64,000 nucleotides of DNA from Fennellomyces sp. T-0311. Taxonomy: Eukaryota; Mucoromycota; Mucoromycetes; Mucorales; Lichtheimiaceae. The notes below the pieces were generated by a model. It ran no database searches and was not told the DNA's origin. It saw only the letters and a program-made list of their open reading frames with translations. A program made the translations under genes and the position numbers. This document shows, one piece after another, positions 13,428 to 25,643 of the stretch. The DNA lies in the NCBI GenBank assembly GCA_025266875.1, contig JALLLT010000033.1, positions 62,001-126,000 of the forward strand, in the 5' to 3' direction. How positions within the stretch are numbered: position 1 is the first letter of the stretch; each line of letters begins with the position of its first letter.

Positions 13428-16338
13428 ATGGTCGGTGGAATGGTTCAATCGTATGGTTACCCCGGTGCCACCGCAGGTTCGGCAGGCACCACAAGCCAGA
13501 TTGTATCGAGAGCCGTAGCAGCTGCTGCTGCCAACAATCATCATTCAGGGCGCAAGGGCGGTCGCACATCGAAACGATACTCTGTCTCGGCGTTCTACTC
13601 TATGGCGGCCGAACAGGATAATGAAGTGGAAGATGAACTTGCTCAGGGCAAGTAAAACGGATGGAATGAGAAAAAAAAACCATGGCTGATACAATGTCAA
13701 CAGCTCAACGTCGACTTCGAGATCTCAAGAGCAAAATCTCGGCACAGTCGAAAAAGAACTTTGTTCTGGAACGAGACGTTCGTTATTTGGATTCACGTAT
13801 CGCCTTGTTGATTCAGAACCGCATCGCTTTGAGTGAGGTAGCTATGTTGCCATGGGAGCGGGAGTCAGTTGTATTGATACCCGAGGCTTCTTTTTAGCAA
13901 AACGAAATGGTAGCCCACTTTGAGGAGCACGGAGAAGGAGATAGTGATTCCTATCCGGACGATCGCAAAATCCAGCTGTTTGGCAACCTGTTCTTCATTC
14001 TGCAGAGCGAGCCTCGGCATATCGCAACGTTATGTCGATTGGTCAACCTGGCGGAAATCGACACGCTGCTGCAAACCGTCATGTTCACGCTGTACGGCAA
14101 CCAGTACGAAAGTCGCGAAGAGCATTTGCTGCTGACAATGTTTCAGGTTTGGCTTGCTCCGCCTCCACCATGCGAGATTTTCTTATCTCTGCTTCGTCTG
14201 TAGAACGTCTTGGCTGCCCAGTTTGAAACGTCCACTGAATTTGGCTCTTTGCTGCGTGCCAACACTCCTGTTTCTCGCATGATGACCACGTACACGCGTC
14301 GTGGCCCCGGCCAGGCTTATCTGAAATCCGTGCTGTCGGAAAAGATCAACAGTCTGGTCGAGCACAAGGATCTGAACCTCGAAATCAACCCGCTCAAAGT
14401 AAAGTTGCGCAGTGCCGGTCTAGATGACAAGTGTAACACATAGAGTTTAGGTGTATGAGCAAATGGTGGCTCAGGTAGAGCATGACAGTGGACATTTGCC
14501 GCCAGACATGCCCCGCAGTGTTACACCTGAGATCGCCGCATCCAATCCCAACGTCCAGGCGATCATCCAGCCGCGCCTTAAAATGCTGATGGAGATCGCC
14601 GAGAGTTTCTTGACCACTATCATCGCTTCGACAAACGCAGTGCCCTACGGTATCCGCTGGATCTGCAAACAGATTCGCTCGCTGACAAAACGAAAGAGCC
14701 CCAACGCCTCCGAATTCTCGGTGTGCTCCATGATTGGCGGCTTCTTCTTCCTGCGCTTCATCAATCCGGCCATCGTCACGCCACGCGCCTATATGTTGAT
14801 GGATAACGTACCCAACAAGCACCCCCGACGCACTTTGACATTGGTAAAAGGAGGGCGACGCGCTTCATGTAACACGCATGCTGAAAAACAGATGTACAGA
14901 TTGCCAAGATGCTGCAAAACCTCGCCAACCGACCTTCGTATGCCAAGGAAAGCTACATGCTGCCGACCAACCCGTTCGTGGAGGCCAACAAGCAGCGTAT
15001 CAACAAGTTCTTGAACGAGCTCTGCGAAGTCAGCGACTTTTATGAGTCTTTAGAAATGGATCAGTACATGGCCCTTTCAAAGAAGGATATCGTCTTGAAC
15101 ATCACACTCAACGAAATCTACAACACCCAGTCGCTGATTCTGCAGCACATTGACATGCTTGCGCCCAAAGAAAAGGACCACATACGCGTCCTGGTCAATG
15201 AAATTGGGCCGACGGTGACTCAAGTGTCACGAAAGGAGAACAAGACGATCGAGCTCCCGCTGTTCAGTCGCTGGGAGGTTCCTATCCAAGGTATGACGCT
15301 TTGCATTCTCCTTTCAATAGTGAAGAGAGAGAGCCAGAGTTGAAGGAGAGGCCAAAAGGGGTGGGGAGCATGCTAAAAAGGGAATCTGGCAATAGATTTG
15401 ACGACGGCGCTCATGTCAGAAAACAACATCACGCAGAATGATATCCTGTACATGGAGACCAAGGCCATCTACGTGCAACTGATCCGGTCGTTGCCACATT
15501 TGGCCGCGTCCAACGTACTGGATCTGGACTACATTGCCGAAACCGCAGCCACGACCAAGGACCCGCAGCTGGTACGCAAGGGTATCAAGGTCAAGGACAT
15601 GCTTCGCGAACTCGAAGATGCTGGCATCATTGACCACCGCGACCGATACAAGCTACTTGTTGAGGAGATCACTCAGGAGCTCACACATCTTGGCAATCTC
15701 AAGGAGAAGGTGGTCCAGGAACTCGAGTCGCTCGAAAGCGTGTACAAGACCATCCTGGACCACAATACGTACCTGCGAAGCCAATTGGAAAGCTACAAGG
15801 CGTACCTGCAAAACGTTCGCATCCAGAGCGGAGGCGAAAAGGCAACCAAGAACTCAGTGGGCATCGGTGTTGAGGTGGATGGAGCGCCAAAGAGACCCAA
15901 AAAGGCCCCCACGCAGGGGCCCGTCAAGTTCACGCACAATCAGCTGGAGAGGGATGGTGTCATCTCCGAGAGCACAGTGCCTGAAAGCAGGCGACCCAAT
16001 ATTTTCTTCTCCATTGCGGCACCGTTACCGGGCACGTTTATCATCTCCATGCATTTCAAAGGTAGCGTGAAAGGCGGGAAAAAGGAGCGCGAAAGGGGTG
16101 TTTTTTTAACCTTGTTGCGTGCATAGGTCGGGAGAAGGCCATTTTGGAAATGGATCTCAAGCTGGATGATCTGCTGGAAAAGGTTTGTTGCTGTCTGACC
16201 ATATATATTTAACGGTATGGTAACACGTCGCTGTAGCAACAAGATAATGTCGAGCTGCTGGACCTGGAGTACGTGCGCCTGAACGTGTCCAAGATCCTGA
16301 ACTTGCTGAACAAGACGTTTGTCACCCGGCAGAAGTAA
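13428..16338 (+). CDS. IQGAP-type Ras GTPase-activating protein (RasGAP plus RasGAP_C)
   Basis: Nine exons: 13428-13647, 13704-13837, 13898-14146, 14204-14398, 14451-14843, 14900-15290, 15396-16061, 16127-16182, 16237-16338; 801 residues. After a low-complexity N-terminus comes [18 protein letters not shown], then a RasGAP domain. The GAP domain includes [19 protein letters not shown] (from about residue 217) and the [17 protein letters not shown] signature (about 365-380). A RasGAP_C region follows (about 540-790) with a coiled-coil and [19 protein letters not shown]. There is no calponin-homology or IQ region, so it resembles the shorter S. pombe Gap1/Sar1 type rather than full IQGAP. It should switch off Ras-type GTPases. 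The first intron starts with GC (GCAAGT), not GT; only that donor keeps the frame and the conserved ELAQAQRR join. Confidence 0.9.
13648..13703 (+). other. GC-AG intron
   Basis: Intron of 56 bases with donor GCAAGT and acceptor ACAG. The GT three bases further on leaves a phase that no nearby acceptor can match, while the GC donor restores the family sequence across the junction. Confidence 0.8.
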
Positions 16339-17819
16339 GTCTTAATTCTTATTCCAGCCTTACTCTCCTACCCTTAGCGAGAGAGGTCTTTTCGTTCTTA
16401 CAAATGCAAAAAATCTTACCAGGGGTGGTTTATTTTCTTAAACCGTTCGAGTTTGCCACGGCGTACTTTGACCGGAACACTATTCAGCTGTATAACAAAC
16501 TAAACACCAGGCGGCGACGACGACGACGACGACGACGATGACGACCAACTAATACGCACCATTCACCGCAACCCATCCTCCGCTACTACATCCCAACAAC
16601 ACATGCTCTCTGTCTTCCTTTACCACGCAACATTACTCGCAGCAAAACTAACATATATATTATTATTACTCTTTTTCTCTCTTGCCGTTGTCTCTGCCGC
16701 CGTGTGCGCCCTAATAATATTATATATATTATACTTTCTAAACTCGCTCTCCGTAAATGAATGATCGCCGCCGCCGTTATTTTGTACACATTGCGCGCAA
16801 TCTCGATTAGGTCTCCGGAAGCTAAAATTAAACTTCTGCTAACCACCAACCGCTATTAATCAGTGACACGTAACATCACCTTGGGTGCCATATGCCATAT
16901 ATAAAGTTGCCAGGACAACAGCGTGACAACCATGTGAAAAACCGTGTGCACATGTATCAAGGTGCAAGTGCATAGAACAAACGAGCCCCCTCCCCTTCCA
17001 GCCCACGCTCTTATCAATAAGCTAGAAACTATATAATGCATAGCAGCAGATGTGTACCCAGATGTTGTATTAGAATTGGACCTTTTGCTGCGACACTTAA
17101 TTAATCATTTATATATTGAAATGAAAGATGACCCCTTCAACCGGATATGCCTTGTACCATTGCACGCCTTGCAGTCTCGGTGGAGACGTTTCGATCGACG
17201 CCCATCCATCGTCTGCCTCACAAAATTCCAATCGGCAGGCACACTGCTGCAATTCCAACGCACCACAGGACGTCGCTGTCTATTGGGCGTTGTTGACCCA
17301 AAGTAGTCAGCCCTTAACAATGGAAGGCATCACAAGGTCATGGATATACTCTTCTCCTATTTAGGGATGGCAATCAGGGCTTCTTTACGATCAATTCGCA
17401 GTACAATCGAGACCACAACTTGTCTGTCATGTTGCGTGGATTGTGCGCTATAGTTACCCTATGGTTGACGGATGTATGCACGTCGGTATTAAGTGCAATA
17501 CGCAAAGCTTCTTTTTGCCTGGTCGAACACTAGCTCCTTGAAAAACTAGTCAACATTGCAAAGATGGAACTATGCACCGAATCCCCGTCGATTGCGCAAA
17601 GTAATGCTCAAGCAGTTAATGGAATCAATGCAGTGAACGTGCATCTGTCAAGCGCTGAAGATCCACAAGCAATATGTTTGAAACAGAAAATGGTGCCACA
17701 GCGCTTAAATTTTGCGAGTCCCTTTTGAATACAGACCCGAAGCTTCGAACAGAGCTTTACACGCGTGCCTCTCTCTCTTTCTTCCTTTCTCTCTTCCTTT
17801 TCTTGAACACTTTACCGCA
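16339..17819. other. intergenic region
   Basis: Holds a GAC/CGA triplet microsatellite, AT-rich tracts and a 54-codon open frame starting with ATG at 17565 whose protein I do not recognise. The CT-rich run at 17770-17815 immediately precedes the CTD-phosphatase start. Confidence 0.5.
16511..16547. repeat. (CGA)n triplet microsatellite
   Basis: About eight ACG/CGA triplets, with one ATG interruption near the end, in the 3' region of the RasGAP gene. Non-coding in the model. Confidence 0.85.
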
Positions 17820-19182
17820 ATGTCCCAGACCGAGACAGTCCCGACAGGAGACAAAACTGCCACTCTGGCGCAAGTCGCTCCTCAGGAACACAGCAAGAGT
17901 GGCAGTAGTAACAAAAAAAGTAACCATGGTTTCCCTTTTGTCAATGAATTGCCGTTTTGCTTTTAATGATGGAAGGACAAACATTGACCGATTGATGTAA
18001 CGTTGTAGCCAAAAAACCGATTAATCCCGAGTACGTCAAATCGCCTTCGCCAGCATCGGGAAGTGTGCGTCCAAATTCCAGGACGGGTTCCTTGAAAGCA
18101 TCATTTGGATCGAAGGGCAGCGGGTTTCTTTCGCTGCTGCTGTGCTGTACCGCAGGCGCAGGATCGTTATTAGATAACACCGACAAGTCGTCCTCGATCA
18201 TTCGACGCCGGCGAAAGGAGCAAAAAGAAGAAAACAGCGTGGTTGACGACGAGCCAGAGAAGCTGCGTATTCGGACTGATCTGCCCACATTGCAACAAGA
18301 ACAGCAGGATCCACAGCTCGACATATCCACTACGCCCAATTCCGCCCCTCAACAGTCGCCACAGGTAATTTTTTTTTCTGCTCTTGATCGTCGTGATTTT
18401 TGCTAACCCGCTACACGTCCAGAGCCAACTGATACGCTTATTACCGCCCGTGGCTGCAGAGGACGTTGGACGGAAATGCTTGGTGCTTGATTTGGACGAA
18501 ACGCTGGTGCACAGTTCATTTAAAGTAAGTCCGAAGCGCTGCGACAAGCGTGGATGCTGATGTCCGGCCCAGATAATACCCCATCCCGATTTCATTGTGC
18601 CGGTGGAAATCGATAATCAATACCATAATGTATACGTGCTAAAGAGGCCGGGCGTGGACGAGTTTATGCGGAAAATGGGCGAAAAGTATGAGATTGTTGT
18701 GTTTACGGCAAGCCTTTCCAAGGTGAGAAGAAATAGAACTTTCCAAAGGTCTGCTGTGTGTGTCTCATGTGGTTCTGTTAGTATGCGGATCCGGTTTTAG
18801 ATAAGCTTGATGTGCATAAGGTCGTGAAGCACCGGCTGTTTAGAGAGGCCTGTTGCAACCACGAAGGCAACTATGTCAAGGTAAGTTGCGCGCAGTCTGC
18901 CCACAGTGCCATCCTGACCCGCTTTCCTCAAAGGATCTCTCGCACCTGGGTCGCGATCTCGCAGGAACCATGATCCTTGACAACTCGCCTGCCAGCTACA
19001 TATTCCACAATGCAAACGCAGTACCTGTATCCACGTGGTTCAACGACCCGCATGATACCGAGCTTACAGATTTGGTTGCCTTCTTGGAAGACTTAACGCA
19101 CGTAGACGACGTTACTATGATCTTGGATAACACGCTTGCACCTCCGCCCTCGTCCTTGCCCCAGCATCCTCAGCATCCCTAA
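17820..19182 (+). CDS. SCP/Psr-type CTD small phosphatase (HAD superfamily)
   Basis: Six exons: 17820-17919, 18009-18364, 18423-18524, 18573-18722, 18782-18880, 18934-19182; 351 residues. The catalytic DLDET motif (DxDxT, D175 and D177) sits in [14 protein letters not shown]. It is followed by [34 protein letters not shown], the conserved HLGRDL and [10 protein letters not shown], and [10 protein letters not shown], all typical of FCP1-like (NIF) phosphatases of the Psr1/SCP class. They dephosphorylate serine in RNA polymerase II CTD or, for Psr1/2, act in plasma-membrane stress signalling. The N-terminal 150 residues are serine-rich and disordered, with a SLLLCC cysteine pair that might be lipidated (inference). 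The ATG at 17820 follows a CT-rich leader. Confidence 0.9.
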
Positions 19183-19490
19183 TTCTTCGTTTCCTTGGAC
19201 TTATCTCTCTCTCTTTTTCTTTTTCCTCTTTTACCCAGCGCATATTATCTATAACCTACTATGTATCTTTTATACCATTCTACCTTCCTTTTATTCGCTA
19301 TAGGATTTCCGCACATCATTGCCGTCCTCTCCACCGAAACCGTTTATTCTCTCTCTCTTCCACACAATACTGCAAGCAATCCCAAACAATGCAACACACA
19401 TCACAGTTTTAATAACGCGGAGCTAAAAAGCAGCAAGGGTCTCATCCTTGCATAAAAAATCCGTCTCTTTTATTTCTTATTGTTCCTGGA
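19183..19490. other. intergenic region
   Basis: Pyrimidine-rich 3' region of the phosphatase and 5' leader of the transporter. No gene seen. Confidence 0.5.
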
Positions 19491-21762
19491 ATGGTAAAAG
19501 ACGACGCTGCTGTCCCTTTCCTACTTCCTGCAAGTAGCGGTGTTTGGACAGCGCGTCTCTCGGAATCTTCGTCTTTCCATTCTGACGACGACGCATTGCA
19601 GCATGAGCCGGAACCAAGTAGGCAAATGGACAATGCATTCAGCGATGCAGACGAAAAGGCGTTGGTTCGTCGACTGGATAGACGTCTCTTGGTATTTGCT
19701 ATGCTCGGCAACCTGATTAAAACCATGGATAATACCAATATCTGTATGTCGCCATGTCTACGCTTTTTTACTCCTGAACTGACGACTTCCTCAGCAAATG
19801 CTTATATCAGTGGAATGGAAGAGGCGCTCGACATGCAAGGCCTACAGTACAATTGGATAACCGTACTGTTCATGATAGGCTACTTGACGTAAGGACGATA
19901 TGAAGAAACCGTTGCATCTACGTGACTAAAAAAGGAATGCTAGAATGCAAATCCCATCCAATATGTTTTTATCAAAGTTTCGTCCTTCGCGATACCTTCC
20001 ATTTCTTGAAATTGTATGGTGCATATTGACACTTGGTATGGCTTGCGTGAAATCAGTTACCGGTGTCTACGTCTTGCGTTTTTTACTCGGTGTATTTGAA
20101 GGTAACCTCGTGCAGAAGGAAAAATCTGCCTCTGCTAACTGAAACAATAAAGCTGGCTTCTACCCGGGCATAGTCTTCTTAATCGGAACTTGGTATTCTC
20201 GAAGAGAACTTGGGAAACGAAACGCGTGGATCACAATTTTTGGATCCCTTGGCAGTGCGCTCAGTGGACTTATCCAGGCCGCACTCTTGAAAGTTGCTGA
20301 TGGTGCCCTTGGTATTAGCGGGTTAGTCTCCTCACCTTTTTTTTTTGGTTAACGAACGGATCGTATCGACTGAGACCCTGTTAGATGGCGGTGGTTATTC
20401 GTGTTCGATGGTGTGATTACATTTTTCTTGGCTTTTTTCGGATACAAATATCTGCCGGATTATCCATCAACAACTATTTGGCTTAGTCCGAGGGTGAATA
20501 TACGATTAAGTATCTCAAACGAAGCAAGCAGTATCTTAATAATGGTGACATTATAGGAACGAGAATTGGCTACACTACGATTGAACAGAGAAGGAAGGGA
20601 ATCTAAACAGGGAACTTGGAAGACCACACAAGTGTTACGCAAATTGCTTGTAAACAAGTACATTTATTTCTTGGTGCTGGGCTGGACCATGTTATACTTG
20701 GCTATAGGCGGTGCTCACGTTTTAGGCATCATAGCCAAAAAAGTGGGATATGATGCCATTTCAGCAAACCTTTTTACATCAGTAAGTAAAGAAAAAAAAA
20801 GCAAAATTCATAACTGAAATGGAACAATTAGCCGGATATGGTGATCAGTATGCTTGCAGGTCTTGGCAATGGATATCTTAGTGACTATTTTCGAACGCGG
20901 ATATGGTAATTTTATTAAACATGTTGAAAATGCCCATAGTAATATCAGACTATGTAGGTGCATCGTACCTGCCATGGCTCTATCCGTGGTTGGTTTCAGG
21001 TAAACCAATTTGCAAACAAAAGGTGCTTTACTCATTGCCTCTGGTAAAGTATGCTAGCCGCTTTTGTTCAACCATTTGGTGTTTTTTACGTCGCATACAT
21101 AGCCATGCATGCGGGTTTATCAGCAACTGCTCCGGTAAGTTCTATTTGATTCGCCAAATAGCATGAGATACTTACCCTTGTTGCATAGGTTGCCATGACC
21201 TGGGCAAGTGAAATTATGCAAGAGAATATAGAACTTAGAGCTATGGCTATTGCCATAATGAATACATCATCATCAGCACAATACACGTGGGCTCCGCTCG
21301 TTCTTTGGGCAGTAACAGGTATAAGTGTGACTATAATTAATGCATATTAACCAAACTACACATTCACCTTAATTTCCGTTTACTAGATGCACCACGTTAT
21401 GGTAAGCCGTAACAAGTATTTCAATACACAACAGCAATTCAAAGCTTTATTTTGTTTGTAAAGAAAAAGGATTCCGTTCCAGTATCGGCTTTACTATCGG
21501 TTCTTTGGCGTGCTTCATGATCATCGGATATCTTCGCAGCCGCAGCAAAAAGCAGCATCAGTATCCACATCAGCCGCTCAGTTACCATAGAGACACCACA
21601 AGTTACGGCGACAATAATGATGACGCGCAATTACTGCTTTCACCACGGATACAATACCTCACACAACATCATGGAGAAAGCGATATTGAAAGTGAAGCGA
21701 TACAATTACATGCCGCCGGCTTATCCGATACGAGAGAAGATAGTAGATCACCCCGTCTATGA
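19491..21762 (+). CDS. MFS transporter, anion:cation symporter (Dal5/Fen2-like) type
   Basis: Twelve-exon model: 19491-19743, 19795-19888, 19944-20101, 20153-20321, 20385-20493, 20557-20781, 20832-20905, 20958-20999, 21050-21134, 21189-21318, 21387-21401, 21464-21762; 550 residues. Family cues are the loop LVRRLDRRLLVFAMLGNLIKTMDNTNI, NAYISGM, the helix YLTMQIPSNMFLSKFRPSRYLP, RFLLGVFEAGFYPG, WRWLFVFDGVITF and LSDYFRTRIW. These fit the allantoate/pantothenate/vitamin-like symporter family; the substrate cannot be called. The acceptor of the ninth exon (at 21048-21049) is the weakest junction: it was chosen because the alternative hits stops. The eleventh exon is only 15 bases (D-A-P-R-Y). The tail is histidine- and serine-rich and cytoplasmic. 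Confidence 0.82.
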
Positions 21763-22772
21763 AACTTTATATCTATATGTCATTTTTTATGTATTTGCCC
21801 ACTGTAGAGAAGCAATTTATTTACTGGAGAACGATACATTAGTGGCTGATATTCCTAGTTATTCTTATTTGAAAGACTACTATTTATCGCTGATAAACAC
21901 AGCTGCTTGCAGACGAGTGCAAAATTATCCGCATTTGTGAAACTGAAGTGGCCACATTTTAACTACATTACTATTCCCATAGGAAACCATCTTGTTTTCG
22001 CCAATGCATGGAGACAATACTTGTATATTAAAGATGATATTGTTAACTTTTGAGAGTTGGTGGTCGTAGTGGTTGTACGGCAGAATTTTCGCTTGTGAAA
22101 GCATTACTGTACAGTCAACCACGATTTTTCGCAAAAACTGGAGTCATTGAGAACTGGTATCTTATTGCTGAGAAGTTCCTCAAAAATGTTGCGCAAAGCG
22201 GGGTCCGACTGTATGTCACATAAACAAAGCGAGCTATTTGATATTTGACTACTAGCTAGGCGTTCTCTTCGCATTAAGAAGCAAGTCATTTACCAATAGA
22301 ATACAGAAATGCCCGTATTTTTTAAACAGATGGAAATTTTTAAAAGGACCCTTCGCTTGACTGATGATGGGTTAGACTTCCATGGATCCCGTTACCTGTA
22401 CCATATGATTCTAGTATGTATTTACTTCGAATGTAAATGTAGACGAGGACGAATTACTCTACAGACGCACTATTCTGAGTGTATGATATCTGGCCTTTAA
22501 AGTGGGATATTCCGGAATTCAGCATGCGTCTTTGAGTACGTTTACTGGTTAACCTGGTGAGTAGCAGTGGAGGGAAAAGGTTCCTTTGAAAATATGCAAC
22601 ATTTGGCGTTTAAACGTGTCTAACAGAGCATTTACGAAGTGTAAGGACTAGCTTTAACTTTTGTAACAAATGCTTCAAATGCGCACATTACAAAACTGAT
22701 AAGTTTGTATCTGTAGCGCTATTTGGGGCCGAGCTACGACCGAAAATGTACCCGGTACTGCTAAAGGTATAA
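21763..22772. other. intergenic region, no gene seen
   Basis: Follows the transporter and runs to the Harbinger element. Short frames only, none with recognisable features. Confidence 0.5.
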
Positions 22773-22797
22773 GAGCATCCCCAGTGGTGTCCGCAAA
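22773..22797 (+). repeat. left terminal inverted repeat
   Basis: First 25 bases of the Harbinger element, beginning GAGCATCCCCAG; pairs with the right end. Confidence 0.93.
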
Positions 22798-22981
22798 AGC
22801 TAATTTTTCAAAAATAAAGACCGAAATATTTCCCAGCAGTGTCCGCATTCATGTCCGTAAAAATACGAGTCTATAAGTCAAAATAGAGATCAGCAGCGCA
22901 GGTCTGTATAGTTTTATTTACTCTTTCTTTCACTATGTTGTCTTCTGAGAACACCCCTTTCCTACTACTCCTGAGCCTGCC

Positions 22982-24004
22982 ATGACTACCAAGAAGTCTA
23001 GCAAACGTGTGACAACTACCGAGTCTGGCGCACCTGATAAAAAAGGACGTGGTCGAAATTTCAACACGAAGAAAGTCAAGCAACTTTGTGCTTCGTTCTT
23101 GAAGAAATCTATCGACCCGATTGCTAGCCGTGACAAGAAGCTCATCGTTCATTGGGAGCAAGTAACCGAGAAATTTCAACTTGGAAAGACAGTCTGCTGT
23201 CGATAAATCAAACGAGAAGTTGAAGAAGAAGGAGAAGTTCATGGAGCGCACTAGAAAGTCATTGATGCATCAATGGAGTGCTATACACCCTAAAGTGAGC
23301 AGTTTCTGTTCGTATTACGAGAGAGAAGTGCGTATTATAGGAAGCGGAGATAATAATCTTGATACGCCGGTAAGTTCTTAATAGCTAGTTTACATTCATA
23401 GCCCTATATTCATATTATCAATAAATGTGGATGATTTCTCAGCTCGATAACGCACCCAACATGTATCTCAAGGTGGAAGGCGAAGAATTCGAGTTTCTCA
23501 AATGCTGGAAGATCCTGTGCAAGTACCCAAAGTGGGAATTGCACTGCGAGGAAGAGACTAAGGAGGAAGAGGCCAAGAAGCGCAATAGGAACGAAGAAGG
23601 TGAAAAAGAGGCGATGAGGATGACGAGGGTGTGCAAGGCTCCATGCGCCCTATGGGAACCAAAAAAGCGAAAGACTCCGTTACCCAGGCCCGTCTCATAG
23701 AGATGAACCGCCATGCCGACCTTGAGCTGTAGAAGCAGCATGCTGATTTGCTGCTAAGCGCTACGAGCTATTGAAGAGAGCAGACGAGCGCGAGGCCAAG
23801 CGTGATGCAATGATGAGAGATGCCAATGACAGAGAAATTATGTCGAAAGATCTCACCAACATGAGCCAGATCCAGCGCCAATATTTGGAGATCGTCCAAA
23901 AGGAGATCCTTGAAAGAAAATTGGCGGAAATGAAGGCGAAGACTGTTGCTATTCAGGTCGAAAGCGTTCGTTCTGATAATGAAGTGCACGATGAAGAAGA
24001 ATAA
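22982..24004 (+). pseudogene. Harbinger Myb/NAM-like DNA-binding ORF, broken
   Basis: Starts at ATG 22982 with a lysine-rich head and KKVKQLCASFLKKSIDP, like the SANT/NAM-associated proteins of Harbinger elements; later pieces are FMERTRKSLMHQWSAIHP and EFEFLKCWKILCKYPKW. The frame shifts near 23180. A possible intron follows at about 23371-23443, and an in-frame TAG and a further frame change occur at about 23730-23770, before a charged coiled-coil tail ending at 24004. The breaks suggest this copy no longer makes the accessory protein. Its partner gene is still open. Confidence 0.75.
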
Positions 24005-24091
24005 AAGGAAGAAGATGAAACCTATGTCGATGAAAACTATAATTAAAACTTGTGATACTTTTTGTAGAACTTTTAAAAGCTTATCAATTAT

Positions 24092-25554
24092 TTATTTTCC
24101 TAATGCACCGTAGCACGCCCACACATGCTCGATTAAATCATTTTTTAGCTGGTAATGCGTATCACTGTTCATGATCGCTTTATGACGAGCAACACCTTCG
24201 CTTACGGCGGCATTGTGTTCACGCGATGCAGGACTTTCGATGACAAAGCCATACGTTTCTTGTATCTTTTTTATGTAGTTCTCGTTGTCATCATCGTCAT
24301 CATCGCCGTCATCGTTGTCATCATCGTTGTCGTCGCTTTCATCACTGCCTCTGTTTTTGTTGTTACGATTATCTTCGATGATCATATTGTGTAGAATGAT
24401 ACAGGCCATCATCACCGTTTTGAGGTCCTGTTTCATCCAAAGTCTTGCTGGTTGCTTTACAATTGCAAAGCGACCCTGCAACACACCAAAGGCACGTTCG
24501 ATATCCTTACGAAAACTTTCTTGCATTTTCGCGAATCGCTATACAATATTCCATTGCATTTGATTAGAAAATTCGTTGGTTTACATATTCATTAACTGTT
24601 TCTCACTTGGTTTTTGGGTGCCTGAGGTTCTGGGATACTTTGAATCAGCGTTGCCCATTTTGGATATATACCATCGGCAAGGTAATACCCGATTTCGTAC
24701 TGATTGCCATTGACAGTATACTTGACCGTTGGTGCAACGCCATGAATAAGCTGGTCGAAAAGGGGCGAGCGGTACAGTTGCGTAATATCGTTGAAGGTGC
24801 CGGGAAGGCCAAAGTCCGCATGCCAGAACCAAAGGTCCTTGGATGCAACTGCTTCAAGGAGGATCGTTGCTGCCTTTTCTTTGCCAACGTACAATCCGTG
24901 CCATGCCTTGGGGCAATTCTTCCATTCCCAGTGCATGCAGTCCAGAGACCCGAGCATTCCTGGAAAGCCGCGCTTTTCACCAGTTGCCAATAGCCTTGCT
25001 AGATCGTGCTCGTTTGGCGCACGAAGATAGTGGTCCTTGAACACCGTAACAACTGAATCACAGAATCGCTTCAAAGATTCAATTGCTGTGCTTTCACTGA
25101 TCTTCAAATAGTCGTCAAGGGAATCTGCACTTGCTGCATATGCTAGTTGGCGAATTGCTGCAGTGACCTTAACATGGCTCGATATACCAAGTTTGTTTGC
25201 CGCGTTGCATGTTTGCAAAAAGTATGGATCATGCTGCTTGACTTCCTCCATGATACGTAGGAACAATCTGCGGCTCATCCGGAACCGACGCCGAAACTGA
25301 TCGTCAGTATACGTCCGTTCGTTTTTGTCCGCAAAATAATCCATGTATAATTGGTGATGTGCCTTCTCATGGTCGCGAGGAACTGTTCCCACACGGCCAG
25401 GAACAGAGCCACCACGCGTTTGCTTTTTACGCTGCAACGTTTCAAGCTCTTCGTCATATGCATGCATGCGACGCTTAAATGCAGCCATTCTTAGTTCCTC
25501 TTCTTCTTCTTCTTCAGCGATAAGATGGCGTAACAAGTTGTTGGAAGTCGACAT
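24092..25554 (-). CDS. Harbinger DDE transposase
   Basis: Two exons, 25554-24607 and 24538-24092, joined by a 68-base GTGAGA...TATAG intron with a tctaat branch site; 464 residues. An N-terminal helical region (FRRRFRMSRRLFLRIMEEV) leads to the catalytic core. The first Asp is in GSLDCMHWEWK, the second in GTFNDITQL, and the Glu in DIERAFGVLQGRF; the spacing is typical for DDE_Tnp_4/Plant_tran transposases. A D- and N-rich acidic stretch lies near the C-terminus. I placed the start at the second ATG (25554); an upstream ATG at 25614 would overlap the terminal repeat region. No stops or frameshifts were seen, so the enzyme may be active. Confidence 0.88.
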
Positions 25555-25603
25555 TGATGGGTAAACAAAGAAGCAGGTACGCGGTAGTTTATTTGAAACT
25601 GAA

Positions 25604-25628
25604 TTTACGGACACTGCTGGGGATGCTC
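25604..25628 (-). repeat. right terminal inverted repeat
   Basis: Reverse complement begins GAGCATCCCCAG and matches the left end at 22 of 25 positions. Confidence 0.93.
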
Positions 25629-25643
25629 TAATATGTCTACCTT

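Larger units (their letters stand above)
22773..25628. mobile_element. PIF/Harbinger DNA transposon, full length
   Basis: A 2,856-base element with near-perfect terminal inverted repeats: GAGCATCCCCAG starts both ends and about 22 of the first 25 bases match (differences at positions 13, 14 and 22). It is flanked by TAA on both sides (22770-22772 and 25629-25631), the 3-bp target duplication expected for PIF/Harbinger. A second TIR-like motif (CCCAGCAGTGTCCGC) lies about 55 bases inside the left end. It carries two convergent genes, as Harbinger elements do: a DNA-binding ORF on the plus strand (broken) and a DDE transposase on the minus strand (apparently intact). Confidence 0.93.
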
